Below, in pieces: positions 10,196-18,690 of a DNA stretch of 64,000 nt. A program made the translations under genes and the position numbers. The stretch's first letter is position 1; each line of letters opens with the position of its first letter. The stretch is from Mycobacterium dioxanotrophicus (lineage in GTDB: Bacteria; Actinomycetota; Actinomycetes; Mycobacteriales; Mycobacteriaceae): assembly GCF_002157835.1 (NCBI RefSeq), contig NZ_CP020809.1, forward strand, positions 5,146,001-5,210,000. Direction: 5' to 3'. The notes beneath the pieces were generated by a model. It searched no databases. It worked only from the letters and a program-made list of their open reading frames with translations, and was not told the origin of the DNA.

Positions 10196-10201
10196 CGGTG
10201 C

Positions 10202-11707
10202 CTAGGCGACGGACTCGGCACCGGACTCGGAGTCGGAGCGGGCCACGGCGGGGGCACGGCCGAACACCATCGACTCCTCGATGCGGTCGAACCGGTGGTC
10301 GATGGCATCGAGCAGATAGTTGTGCCGAACATGCCATGGTCGCTTGGTGCCCGAACGGGGCAGCGCATGTTCGGCGCGCTGGATGTAGCCGGCCTCAAGA
10401 TCCCAGGTCCGCTTCTCCTGCATGGGGCCCGGTCCCCGGTGCGGGTAGGCGTGGGTATATCCGTGGGAGTCCATGTACGCCAACAGCTTCGCCACGGCCC
10501 GGGCAGTCATGTCGGCGCGCAGCGTCCACGACGCGTTGGTATATCCGATGCACCACGCCATGTTCGGGACGTCCTCGAGCAGATACTCCTTGTAGACGAA
10601 GCGCTCGGTCGGCTTCATCTCGGTGCCGTCGATGCTCAGGGTGACGCCGCCGAGCGCCTGCAACTGTAAACCCGTTGCGGTGACGATGATGTCGGCGTCG
10701 ACGCGAGCACCGGAGCGCAACACGATGCCGTCGCCGTCCACATGGTCGATGTGATCGGTCACCACGTCGGCCCGCCCGTCGCTGATGTGCTCGAACAGAT
10801 CGTCGTCGACCACGAAGCACATGCGCTGATCCCAGGGGTTGTATCGCGGCCTGAAATGCACGTCGACGGGATAGCCCGAGGGCAGCGCCGCGACCGTGCG
10901 GTTGCGGACGAGCCGGCGACCAAACTCGGGCGCCTTGCGGAACATGACGAACAGCAGCACCTGGACCATCGCGTTTCGGAAGCGGACGACCTGGTGAGAA
11001 ACGCTGCGCGGCAGCATCTTCCGAATCCGTTGCACCGCCGGGTCGATACGCGCCAGCGACAACATGTAGGTCGGTGAGCGCTGCAACATGGTCACGTGAC
11101 CGGCCCGGCGGGCCAGCGCGGGAATCAAGCTGATCGCGGTGGCGCCGCTGCCGATCACCACCACCCGCTTGCGCGTGTAATCCAGCGCCTCCGGCCAGAA
11201 TTGCGGGTGCACCACCTCACCGCGGAAATTCTCGATCCCGGGAAATCCGGGGGTGTAGGGCTCGTCGTAGTTGTAGTAACCGGTGCCGAAGAAGACGAAC
11301 CGCGCCCGGTAGGTCCGGGCCTGTCCGTCATGCTGTGCCTGCACGTTCCAGGTGTCGGTGGTCGAATCCCAATCCGCCGAGAGCACCCGGGTGTCGAACC
11401 GGATGTGCTGGTCGATGCCGTACCTGCGTGCCGTGGCGGTGAGATATTCGCGGATGTCGGCGCCGTCGGCGACGGTCTCGGGCCGGGTCCACGGTTCGTA
11501 CGGGAAGCTGAGCGTGAAGATGTCGCTGTCGGAACGGATTCCCGGATAGCGGAACAGGTCCCACGTGCCACCGATGCGTGCGCGGCGCTCCAGGATCGTG
11601 TACGTCAGGCGAGGGTTCTTCTCGTGGATGCGGTAGGCCGCACCGATTCCGGAGATACCGGCCCCGATGATGAGCACATCCGCGTAATCAGGTTCCGTGG
11701 CCGCCAT
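10202..11707 (-). CDS. FAD-containing monooxygenase (Baeyer-Villiger/EthA-like)
   Basis: A flavin monooxygenase of about 501 aa. Features are the N-terminal FAD motif GAGISGIGAA, the Baeyer-Villiger fingerprint FxGxxxHxxxW (FRGEVVHPQFW, about residues 160-170), and the NADPH motif GSGATA. Such enzymes use NADPH and O2 to convert ketones to esters or oxidise heteroatoms; mycobacterial relatives are EthA and MymA. ATG at 11707 is preferred over the longer frame because it follows AGAGGAGG by six bases. It is 45 bp downstream of the LLM oxidoreductase in the same direction. The substrate is unknown. Confidence 0.87.
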   Translation of the reverse strand: MAATEPDYADVLIIGAGISGIGAAYRIHEKNPRLTYTILERRARIGGTWDLFRYPGIRSDSDIFTLSFPYEPWTRPETVADGADIREYLTATARRYGIDQHIRFDTRVLSADWDSTTDTWNVQAQHDGQARTYRARFVFFGTGYYNYDEPYTPGFPGIENFRGEVVHPQFWPEALDYTRKRVVVIGSGATAISLIPALARRAGHVTMLQRSPTYMLSLARIDPAVQRIRKMLPRSVSHQVVRFRNAMVQVLLFVMFRKAPEFGRRLVRNRTVAALPSGYPVDVHFRPRYNPWDQRMCFVVDDDLFEHISDGRADVVTDHIDHVDGDGIVLRSGARVDADIIVTATGLQLQALGGVTLSIDGTEMKPTERFVYKEYLLEDVPNMAWCIGYTNASWTLRADMTARAVAKLLAYMDSHGYTHAYPHRGPGPMQEKRTWDLEAGYIQRAEHALPRSGTKRPWHVRHNYLLDAIDHRFDRIEESMVFGRAPAVARSDSESGAESVA

Positions 11708-11752
11708 GGCGAACCTCCTCTGGTCCCACTGCGTACCACCCACATTAGGACC

Positions 11753-12745
11753 TCAGGTGCCCAGGCAGTCAACGATCTCGGCCAGCGAATCAACCGGGAT
11801 CGGACCGGGCTGATACAGGCACACCCGGTTGGACACCCCCTGCACCCGGTCACGGATGTGCGCGGCGATGTCGCTGGGGCTACCGCACGCGGCGATGGTG
11901 TGCAGCATCTCGTCGTCGATCAGCGAACCCATGTCCTGCCAGCGGCCCTGCTTGGACAGCGCATTGAGTTCCGGCTGCAGGTCCCCCCAGCCGTGCACGT
12001 CGAGCACGGGCCGATACGCCGGGGTGGACCCGTAGAACGCCAGGAGCCGCCGCGTCGCGTCGTGAGTCGGATCCTGCTCTGAGCCGACCGACACGATGAT
12101 CTCCGGGACCACCGCGAAATCAGCGAGTTCGCGACCGGAGGCGCCCAGCCCGTCACGCACCGCGGGCAGCGTCACGTCGTGCAGGAACCGTCGAGAACCG
12201 AACGGCATGACCAGCAGCCCGTCGGCGAATTGGGCGGTCGCGCGCGTCAGCCGCGGGCCGAGGGCACCGACATAGATCGGCGGCGGACCGTAGGGGTTGT
12301 CCCGCGGCGTGAATGTGGGTGTCATCAGCGTGTGCCGGTAGAACTCGCCGTGAAAGTTCAGCCGTTCGCCTGTCTGCCAGGCCGCGAAGATCGCTCGCAG
12401 CGCGGCGATCAGTTCGGTCATCCGGGCCACCGGGCGATCGAAGTCTGCGCCGTAACGCTTTTCGATCTGGGTCCGGATCTGCGTGCCCAATCCCAGGGTG
12501 AATCGCCCGCCGGACAGCAATTGATGGTCGACGGCCTGATGGGCCAGCTGAATGGGGTTGCGCGGAAAAGCGATTGCGACGTTGGTCAGCAGGTCCAGGC
12601 CACCGACGGTCGACGCCAACGTCAGTGGCGCGAACACGTCGTGCGGGCCTTCGAAGGTGAACACGCCGCGTGCACCGGCCTCCCGCAGCGCGTGAGCCCG
12701 GTCGATCGCGTCCGTCGGCCCGAACAACGCCGTCATCACCTGCAT
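11753..12745 (-). CDS. LLM-class F420-dependent oxidoreductase (TIGR03617-like)
   Basis: A 330-aa luciferase-like TIM-barrel protein. The segments NPIQLAHQAVDHQLLSGGRF and LGLGTQIRTQIEKRYG are typical of mycobacterial LLM oxidoreductases of the MSMEG_2256 type that use coenzyme F420. The substrate is unknown. It forms a likely two-gene operon with the downstream monooxygenase. Its start lies only 19 bp from the start of the divergent amine oxidase gene, leaving almost no room for separate leaders. Confidence 0.85.
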   Translation of the reverse strand: MQVMTALFGPTDAIDRAHALREAGARGVFTFEGPHDVFAPLTLASTVGGLDLLTNVAIAFPRNPIQLAHQAVDHQLLSGGRFTLGLGTQIRTQIEKRYGADFDRPVARMTELIAALRAIFAAWQTGERLNFHGEFYRHTLMTPTFTPRDNPYGPPPIYVGALGPRLTRATAQFADGLLVMPFGSRRFLHDVTLPAVRDGLGASGRELADFAVVPEIIVSVGSEQDPTHDATRRLLAFYGSTPAYRPVLDVHGWGDLQPELNALSKQGRWQDMGSLIDDEMLHTIAACGSPSDIAAHIRDRVQGVSNRVCLYQPGPIPVDSLAEIVDCLGT

Positions 12746-12764
12746 GGCGTGAGAGCCTAGTCAG

Positions 12765-14120
12765 ATGAGCATCCCAACCAACGCCGACGTCGTCGTGGTG
12801 GGGGCCGGATTCGCCGGGCTGGCGGCCGCCCGCCAACTGGAGAGCCTCGGGCACGACGTGCTGGTACTCGAGGGCCGCGACCGGGTCGGCGGCCGTTCGT
12901 CGACCACCACGATCGCCGGTGTCCCGGTGGACCTGGGCGGCACGTTCGTCGGACCGACACAGGACGCGGTGCTCAAGCTGGCCGCCGAGCTGGGCTGCGA
13001 GACCGTGCCGACCTACTGCCGCGGCAAGAACCTGATCCGCTGGCACGGCAAGGTCCGGTCGTACCGCAGCACCATCCCGAAACTGTCGATCATCGAACTG
13101 GTCGACGTCTCGCGCATCCAGTGGAGGTTCGAGCGGCTGCGCCGCCAGGTCCGGGTGTCCGAGCCGTGGAGCGGCGCCACCGCCCGCAAACTCGACCAGA
13201 TCACCATGGAGCGCTGGCTGCGGTCGGTGCACGCGAGCGCCTCGACGCGCAACCTGATGGCGATCGTGTCCCGGGTCACCTGGGGTGCCGAACCGGATGC
13301 GGTGTCGATGCTGCATGCCGTGCGCTACATCAGAGCCGCAGGCGGGCTGGGCCGCTTGCTCGACGTCAAAGGCGGTGCTCAGCAGGACCGCTTCCCGGCC
13401 GGCACGCAGCAGATCGCCCTGCGGATGGCCGAGGAACTGGGCGAGCGCGTGGTGCTCGGGACGCCCGTGCAGCGCATCGAACGCCGACCGGACGGCGGCG
13501 TCGTGGTCGGCTACGCGGGCGGTCAGGTGTCGGCCCGCGCGGTGATCGTGGCGATCGCACCCCAGCAGCGGGCACAGATCGCGTTCGCCCCGCCGCTGCC
13601 CACGCAGTACACGGAGCTGACCAAGCACTGGCCGCAGGGCACGTTGAGCAAGGCGTACGCCGCCTACGACAAGCCGTTCTGGCGGGCAGCCGGGTGCTCG
13701 GGTGAGGCGTTGTCCGACGAGGGGCCGGTGTTCATCACGTTCGACGTCAGCCCCGAGGACGGTCCCGGCATCCTGCTCGGGTTCACCGACGCCCGGGCGT
13801 TCGACCCGCTGCCCGCCGAGCAACGACGCGACCAGGCGCTTGCCGGCTTCGCCAGGCTGTTCGGCAAGGCCGCGTTGAAACCCATCGATTACGTCGACCA
13901 TTGTTGGGGCACAGAGGCATTCGCCCCGGGCGGACCGACAGCGGCCGTGCCGCCGAGGTCCTGGACGACCTACGGGCCCTGGCTGCGCAAACCGGTGGAC
14001 GGCATCTTCTGGGCCGGCACCGAGACGGCCGACCGGTGGACGGGATTCCTCGACGGGGCCGTGCGCTCCGGGCAACGCGCGGCCACCGAGGTCGCCGAGG
14101 CGCTCGCGAGCTCTAGCTGA
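12765..14120 (+). CDS. Flavin-containing amine oxidase
   Basis: A 451-aa protein of the monoamine oxidase family, predicted to oxidise amines to aldehydes plus NH3 and H2O2 using FAD. The dinucleotide-binding [13 protein letters not shown] (residues 13-25) is followed by the RVGGRSSTT arginine motif, and the C-terminal FAD segment is [22 protein letters not shown]. The AGTE in place of a covalent Cys-FAD motif suggests non-covalent FAD. It is divergent from the LLM gene and its end overlaps the hydrolase gene tail-to-tail by 8 bp. Confidence 0.88.
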   Translation: MSIPTNADVVVVGAGFAGLAAARQLESLGHDVLVLEGRDRVGGRSSTTTIAGVPVDLGGTFVGPTQDAVLKLAAELGCETVPTYCRGKNLIRWHGKVRSYRSTIPKLSIIELVDVSRIQWRFERLRRQVRVSEPWSGATARKLDQITMERWLRSVHASASTRNLMAIVSRVTWGAEPDAVSMLHAVRYIRAAGGLGRLLDVKGGAQQDRFPAGTQQIALRMAEELGERVVLGTPVQRIERRPDGGVVVGYAGGQVSARAVIVAIAPQQRAQIAFAPPLPTQYTELTKHWPQGTLSKAYAAYDKPFWRAAGCSGEALSDEGPVFITFDVSPEDGPGILLGFTDARAFDPLPAEQRRDQALAGFARLFGKAALKPIDYVDHCWGTEAFAPGGPTAAVPPRSWTTYGPWLRKPVDGIFWAGTETADRWTGFLDGAVRSGQRAATEVAEALASSS

Positions 14121-15045
14121 CGCGTTCCTGTGGGGCTACCGAGTCGGCCAGCGCACGCAACTGGTGGTTGACCTGCTCCGGGCGTTCCAGGATGGCGCAG
14201 TGACCGCCGGTGAGCTCGACGAACGCGGCCAGATTGGGTGCGTCCGCGGCGATCCGGCGCGACGCGTTGATCGGCAGCAAGCGGTCCTGCGCACTTCCGA
14301 TCACCAGGGTGGACACCGTCAGGTTGCGCAACGAGATGTGCCGCGACCCCAGGTTGTCCACCAGGACACGCGCCCAGCCACCCCGCCCCGCGGCCGGGGT
14401 CGAGGCGAACAGCTCGTAGACGAACTGCGCGACCCACGGGTCGGCGTCGCGACCCACGGCCAGGTAGGACACGAACCGCTTGTTGGGGCCGTCGACGAGC
14501 CGCGGCACAGGCGTCGCGCCGAACGTCTTGAGCAGGGTCCCCGCGGCCCGGATCCGGGTCGCGCTCAACGGCGCCGGAACCTGTGCCAGCTGCACGTCCC
14601 GCAGCAGGTCGCCGGTGGTGGTGTTGATCAACGCGACCGCGGCAGCGCATTGGCGCACCCGGCGCGGGTAGCGCTGCGACCACGCACTGATCGCGATGCC
14701 GCCCATCGAATGGCCGGCGATCACGGCCCGCTCCCCCGGTGCGAGGGCGGTGTCCAGCACCGCGTCCAGATCGCCGGCCAGGTGGTTGAGGCTGTAGCCG
14801 CGGCGCGCACGCGGCGTCTCGCTGCGGCCGTGCCCGCGATGGTCATAGGCGATGACGCGGTGATCGGTGGCCAAGTCGGCGATCTGATGCGCCCACACCG
14901 TGATGGCGCAGGTGATGCCGTGCGCCAACACGATCGGCTGACCGTCAGCCGGCCCGAACACCTGGGCATGCAGCCGGACACCATCGGTGCCGCGGACCTG
15001 CAGCGGACGTCCGGGAGGTAGCTGGGGCAGAGCTGCTGCGGTCAT
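14113..15045 (-). CDS. Alpha/beta hydrolase
   Basis: About 310 aa. The nucleophile elbow is GHSMGG, the oxyanion region [12 protein letters not shown], and the C-terminal His sits in [14 protein letters not shown], giving a complete Ser-Asp-His set. ATG at 15045 follows GGAG by five bases and is preferred over 15087. The protein resembles haloperoxidase/epoxide-hydrolase-like esterases, with no substrate assignment. It lies 54 bp downstream of the alcohol dehydrogenase gene, same strand. Confidence 0.85.
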   Translation of the reverse strand: MTAAALPQLPPGRPLQVRGTDGVRLHAQVFGPADGQPIVLAHGITCAITVWAHQIADLATDHRVIAYDHRGHGRSETPRARRGYSLNHLAGDLDAVLDTALAPGERAVIAGHSMGGIAISAWSQRYPRRVRQCAAAVALINTTTGDLLRDVQLAQVPAPLSATRIRAAGTLLKTFGATPVPRLVDGPNKRFVSYLAVGRDADPWVAQFVYELFASTPAAGRGGWARVLVDNLGSRHISLRNLTVSTLVIGSAQDRLLPINASRRIAADAPNLAAFVELTGGHCAILERPEQVNHQLRALADSVAPQERVS

Positions 15046-15099
15046 CGATGCTCCGATCGTCGGCGTCGTTGCCTTGCGGAAGTGCACTGAATTGGCAGC

Positions 15100-16188
15100 C
15101 TACGCGCCGGTCACCAGTACCGGTTTGACCACCTCACCGGCCTTGGCGGCGCCCCATGCCCGGTCGAAGTCATCGAACGGGTAAGTCGTCACGAGCTTAT
15201 CCAACGGCAGCTCGCCGTGGCGGTGCAGGTCTGCAAGTCGGGGTATGAATGTTTGCGGTTCGCTGTCGCCCTCGACCACGCCGCGCACTGCCAGACCCTT
15301 GCCCATGATGAGCGCGACGGGCAGCTCGGCGGTCAGCGCACCGAGGCCCACGAGCGCCAGGGACCCGCGCGTGCGCAGCGCCGCGACCGCCGCGGCGATC
15401 ACGTCGGGCCGGGCGGTGGTGTCGACCGCGGCGCCTGCTCCCCCGGTGAGTTCGACCACCTCGGCAGCGACGTCGGTAGTGGCCGGGTCGATGGTCGCGG
15501 TGGCGCCCAATTCCGTTGCCAGCGTGCGTCGTTGCTCGACGGGGTCGACGGCGACGATGGTGCGGCAGCCGGCGATACGGGCAGCCATGACGGCAGAAAG
15601 GCCCACGGCGCCGGCCCCGAAGACGACGAACGGGTCGACGGGCTCGGGTGTGAGCACGTTGAGCACGGCGCCCACTCCGGTCTGCACGCTGCAGCCCAGC
15701 GGCGCTGCCAGTGCCGGGTCGATGGACTCGGGCACCGTGACCGCGCTGCGACTGCGGGCGATGGCGTGGGTGGCGAAACTGGACTGCCCGAAGAAGCCGG
15801 CGGTGATCGGCGCGCCATCGAGGCGCAGTGCGCTGGACTCGTCGCGACGACCGCCCCGCATGTTGAGGTCGGTGGCGTGATCGCAGTACGCCGGCTGGTC
15901 GGAGGCACAGTGTGGGCACCCGCCGCAGCTCGCGAACGTGAGAACCACTGACTCACCGACTCGCCGCTGGGCCTGCGGTCCCGCCGCGACCACGGTGCCG
16001 GCGCCTTCGTGCCCGAACACCATCGGCACCTTGCGGAATCGGGCGGCGACGCTGATGTCGGTGTGGCAGATGCCCACCGCATCGATGCGCACCAGCACTT
16101 CGTCGCCGACGGGTTCCCGCAGTTGGACATCGGTCAGCTGTGGATCGGCTCCGGCGTCGAGCAGGACCGCGGCGCGGGCTGTGAGCAT
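15100..16188 (-). CDS. Zinc-dependent alcohol dehydrogenase (aryl-alcohol/AdhD-like)
   Basis: A 362-aa MDR dehydrogenase. The catalytic zinc ligands are in GICHTDISV and GHEGAG, the structural zinc Cys in CGGCPHCASDQPAYC, and the Rossmann motif is GAGAVG. The organisation matches the benzyl-alcohol/AdhD subgroup, which oxidises alcohols with NAD+ (or a mycofactocin-type acceptor in some mycobacterial relatives). It diverges from the quinone oxidoreductase gene over 123 bp. Confidence 0.87.
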   Translation of the reverse strand: MLTARAAVLLDAGADPQLTDVQLREPVGDEVLVRIDAVGICHTDISVAARFRKVPMVFGHEGAGTVVAAGPQAQRRVGESVVLTFASCGGCPHCASDQPAYCDHATDLNMRGGRRDESSALRLDGAPITAGFFGQSSFATHAIARSRSAVTVPESIDPALAAPLGCSVQTGVGAVLNVLTPEPVDPFVVFGAGAVGLSAVMAARIAGCRTIVAVDPVEQRRTLATELGATATIDPATTDVAAEVVELTGGAGAAVDTTARPDVIAAAVAALRTRGSLALVGLGALTAELPVALIMGKGLAVRGVVEGDSEPQTFIPRLADLHRHGELPLDKLVTTYPFDDFDRAWGAAKAGEVVKPVLVTGA

Positions 16189-16311
16189 CGGCTGATGCTA
16201 GGGCACCGACTTGACACCTGTCGAGAGTGGTCATGGTTTCCCGGACCGGACGAGAACAGCGACGGCGGCAGGCGCAGAATTGGGCCCGACCCGACACAGA
16301 AAGAGGCCCCG

Positions 16312-17283
16312 ATGCGCGCAGCACAGATCACCCGGCTCGACGGACCGTCGGCGGTACAGCTGGTCGATATCGACGAACCGACCGAGAGCGACGGGGTAGC
16401 CATCGACGTCCATGCGGCAGGGGTGGCTTTCCCCGACGCATTGCTGACTCGTGGCCTCTACCAGTACAAGCCCGAGCTGCCGTTCACTCCCGGCGCCGAG
16501 GTCGCCGGCGTGGTGCGCAGCGCCCCCGCAGGAGCCCACGTGGCAGCCGGTGACCGGGTGCTCGGCCTGACCATGCTCTCCGGCGGGATGGCCGAAGTCG
16601 TTGTGCTGCCACCGGATCGCGTGTTCGCGCTGCCCGAATCGGTGTCGTTCGAATCCGGGGCAGGCATCTTGTTCAACGACATGACCGTGCATTTCGCGCT
16701 GCGCACCAGAGGCCGGCTGGCCGCGGGCGAGACGGTGCTGGTGCACGGTGCGGCCGGCGGGATCGGCACCTCGGCGCTGCGATTGGCGCCCGCGCTGGGC
16801 GCCGCACGCACCATCGCCGTGGTGTCCACCGAGGAGAAGGCCGAGATCGCCCGGGCGGCAGGGGCTTCCGACGTGGTGCTGGCCGACGGCTTCCGCGATG
16901 CGGTCAAGGAGCTCACGGCCGGGCGCGGGGTCGACGTCGTCGTCGATCCGGTCGGCGGCGACCGGTTCACCGACTCGCTGCGCTCGTTGGCGGTGGGTGG
17001 CCGACTGCTGGTCATCGGGTTCACCGGCGGGGAGATCCCGACCGTGAAGGCGAACCGGCTGTTACTCAACAACGTCGATGTCGTCGGCGCCGGGTGGGGC
17101 GCCTGGACGTTCACCCATCCGGGCTTCCTGGCCGAACAGTGGGCCGAGCTGCACCCGCTGCTCGCCGAGGGCGCCATCGCGGCCCCCGCGCCCGAGGTCT
17201 ATCCGCTGGAACGCGCCGGCGATGCCATCGCCGCGCTGGAAAACCGCAGCGCCAAGGGCAAAGTGGTGCTGCGCCTGCGTTGA
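16312..17283 (+). CDS. NADPH:quinone oxidoreductase family protein (zinc-free MDR)
   Basis: A 323-aa medium-chain reductase without zinc-binding Cys. The nucleotide site is VLVHGAAGGIGTSALRLAPA (about residues 143-162), typical of quinone oxidoreductase/zeta-crystallin relatives that reduce quinones or enones. The start at 16312 follows AAAGAGG and matches the family N-terminus (MRAAQIT); the longer upstream frame has no support. It is transcribed away from the alcohol dehydrogenase. Confidence 0.88.
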   Translation: MRAAQITRLDGPSAVQLVDIDEPTESDGVAIDVHAAGVAFPDALLTRGLYQYKPELPFTPGAEVAGVVRSAPAGAHVAAGDRVLGLTMLSGGMAEVVVLPPDRVFALPESVSFESGAGILFNDMTVHFALRTRGRLAAGETVLVHGAAGGIGTSALRLAPALGAARTIAVVSTEEKAEIARAAGASDVVLADGFRDAVKELTAGRGVDVVVDPVGGDRFTDSLRSLAVGGRLLVIGFTGGEIPTVKANRLLLNNVDVVGAGWGAWTFTHPGFLAEQWAELHPLLAEGAIAAPAPEVYPLERAGDAIAALENRSAKGKVVLRLR

Positions 17284-17400
17284 GGCCTTGTTGCGTACGC
17301 AACGACTTCGAGTAGGGCTCACCTCGAATGTCGCCCATTTGCGTTCTGGCACAGTCAAACTTGCTGCGACACCGCTCGGCTATTCGGCCAAGGGAGAGAC

Positions 17401-18501
17401 ATGCCGAAACGTTTGGTGCTGTGCTGCGACGGGACGTGGAACACCCCCGATCAGCTCGCTCCGACCAATGTCACCAAGGTCGCCCTCGCGGTGGCCGACC
17501 GGGACGCCAAAGGGATCGAACAGCGTGTGTTCTACTCGCTGGGGGTCGGCACCGGCCGGGGCGAGCGGATCACCGGCGGCGCGTTCGGATACGGGCTGTC
17601 GCACAACGTCATCGAGGCCTACCGGTTCGTGGTGGAGAATTACGCTCCGGGTGACGAGCTGTTCTTGTTCGGGTTCAGCAGGGGCGCCTTCACCGCCCGC
17701 AGCACCGCCGGATTCGTCCGCAACGCCGGCATCCTGCGACCTCAGCACACCAATCGAATCGACGATGCCTACGCGCTCTATCGCGACCGCACCAGCAAGA
17801 CACATCCGCGAAGCACCGAGTCAACGTTGTTTCGGCGCTCGTACTCGTACGAATCCCGCATTCGATTCATCGGCGTCTGGGATACCGTCGGCGCACTGGG
17901 CATTCCGGTGAGCGGGTTCGGTCTCGCCAAGCTGGTGAACGCACGATGGGCGTTTCACGACACCGCGCTGAGCAGCTACGTGGACGCGGCCTTCCAGGCG
18001 CTGGCCATCGACGAGAAGCGCGGCCCGTTCCAGCCCACCCTGTGGGCCAAACAACCGGACCCTCCGAAAGATCAACGGGTGGAACAGGTGTGGTTCTCCG
18101 GGGTGCACTCCGATATCGGCGGAGGCTATCCGGAGCACGGTCTCAGCGATATCGCCCTGCTGTGGATGGTGGGCCGGGCGCGCGGCTACGGCCTGGCCTT
18201 CGATCCCACGGCGTTCGATCAGCGCCCGCCCGGCGCGGGGCCGGCCTCCGAGGACGAAACGCTCGCCACGCGAACACAGGTGTACCCCGACGCGTTCGGA
18301 GAGATGCACGAGACCCGCACGGGCGTATACCGCGTGCTACGCCCTTACCTCCGCCAGCCCGGCAGCACCGACCCCGACAACGAGTACGTCGCGTCGAGCG
18401 CGGTCACGCGCAGCCGCACCCTAGCTCCCTACGCGACGGCCACGCTGGGCTTCGTGGACGGCCATCCCCGCACGATGCCCGTACGGTACCTGCAGCGCTG
18501 A
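17401..18501 (+). CDS. DUF2235 domain alpha/beta hydrolase
   Basis: A 366-aa DUF2235 protein. Visible are the N-terminal LVLCCDGTWN, the nucleophile GFSRGAFTAR (about residues 98-107), the VWDTVGALG segment and the HSDIGGGYPEHGL segment with Asp/His. The same catalytic fold is found in Tle1 type VI lipase effectors, but in actinobacteria it is usually a stand-alone cytosolic hydrolase of unknown substrate. There is no signal peptide and no secretion gene nearby. GGGAGA five bases upstream supports the ATG. Confidence 0.85.
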   Translation: MPKRLVLCCDGTWNTPDQLAPTNVTKVALAVADRDAKGIEQRVFYSLGVGTGRGERITGGAFGYGLSHNVIEAYRFVVENYAPGDELFLFGFSRGAFTARSTAGFVRNAGILRPQHTNRIDDAYALYRDRTSKTHPRSTESTLFRRSYSYESRIRFIGVWDTVGALGIPVSGFGLAKLVNARWAFHDTALSSYVDAAFQALAIDEKRGPFQPTLWAKQPDPPKDQRVEQVWFSGVHSDIGGGYPEHGLSDIALLWMVGRARGYGLAFDPTAFDQRPPGAGPASEDETLATRTQVYPDAFGEMHETRTGVYRVLRPYLRQPGSTDPDNEYVASSAVTRSRTLAPYATATLGFVDGHPRTMPVRYLQR

Positions 18502-18690
18502 CACCGCACCGGCGGCGGCCCGTGCGTGGATCCGCACCGGGGCATACAGGTCATGTCCCCGCATGAATGGGTGTCGGACCCGATAGAGATCGACCGCCCG
18601 ACCGAGAAGACTGGCCGAACACCACGTTGCTCTGCCCACGCGGCGGTGACGACCGATTTGGAAAAGGTGTCTCGACGTTCGGAGTAGCAG

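Noticed and set aside
12153..14075. 640-aa minus-strand ORF opposite the amine oxidase
   Set aside because: Antisense shadow of a GC-rich gene; no family-like segments, whereas the plus strand has complete amine oxidase motifs.
17401..18501. Type VI secretion lipase effector (Tle1) reading of the DUF2235 gene
   Set aside because: No secretion, VgrG, PAAR or immunity genes nearby, and actinobacteria lack type VI systems; generic DUF2235 hydrolase is safer.
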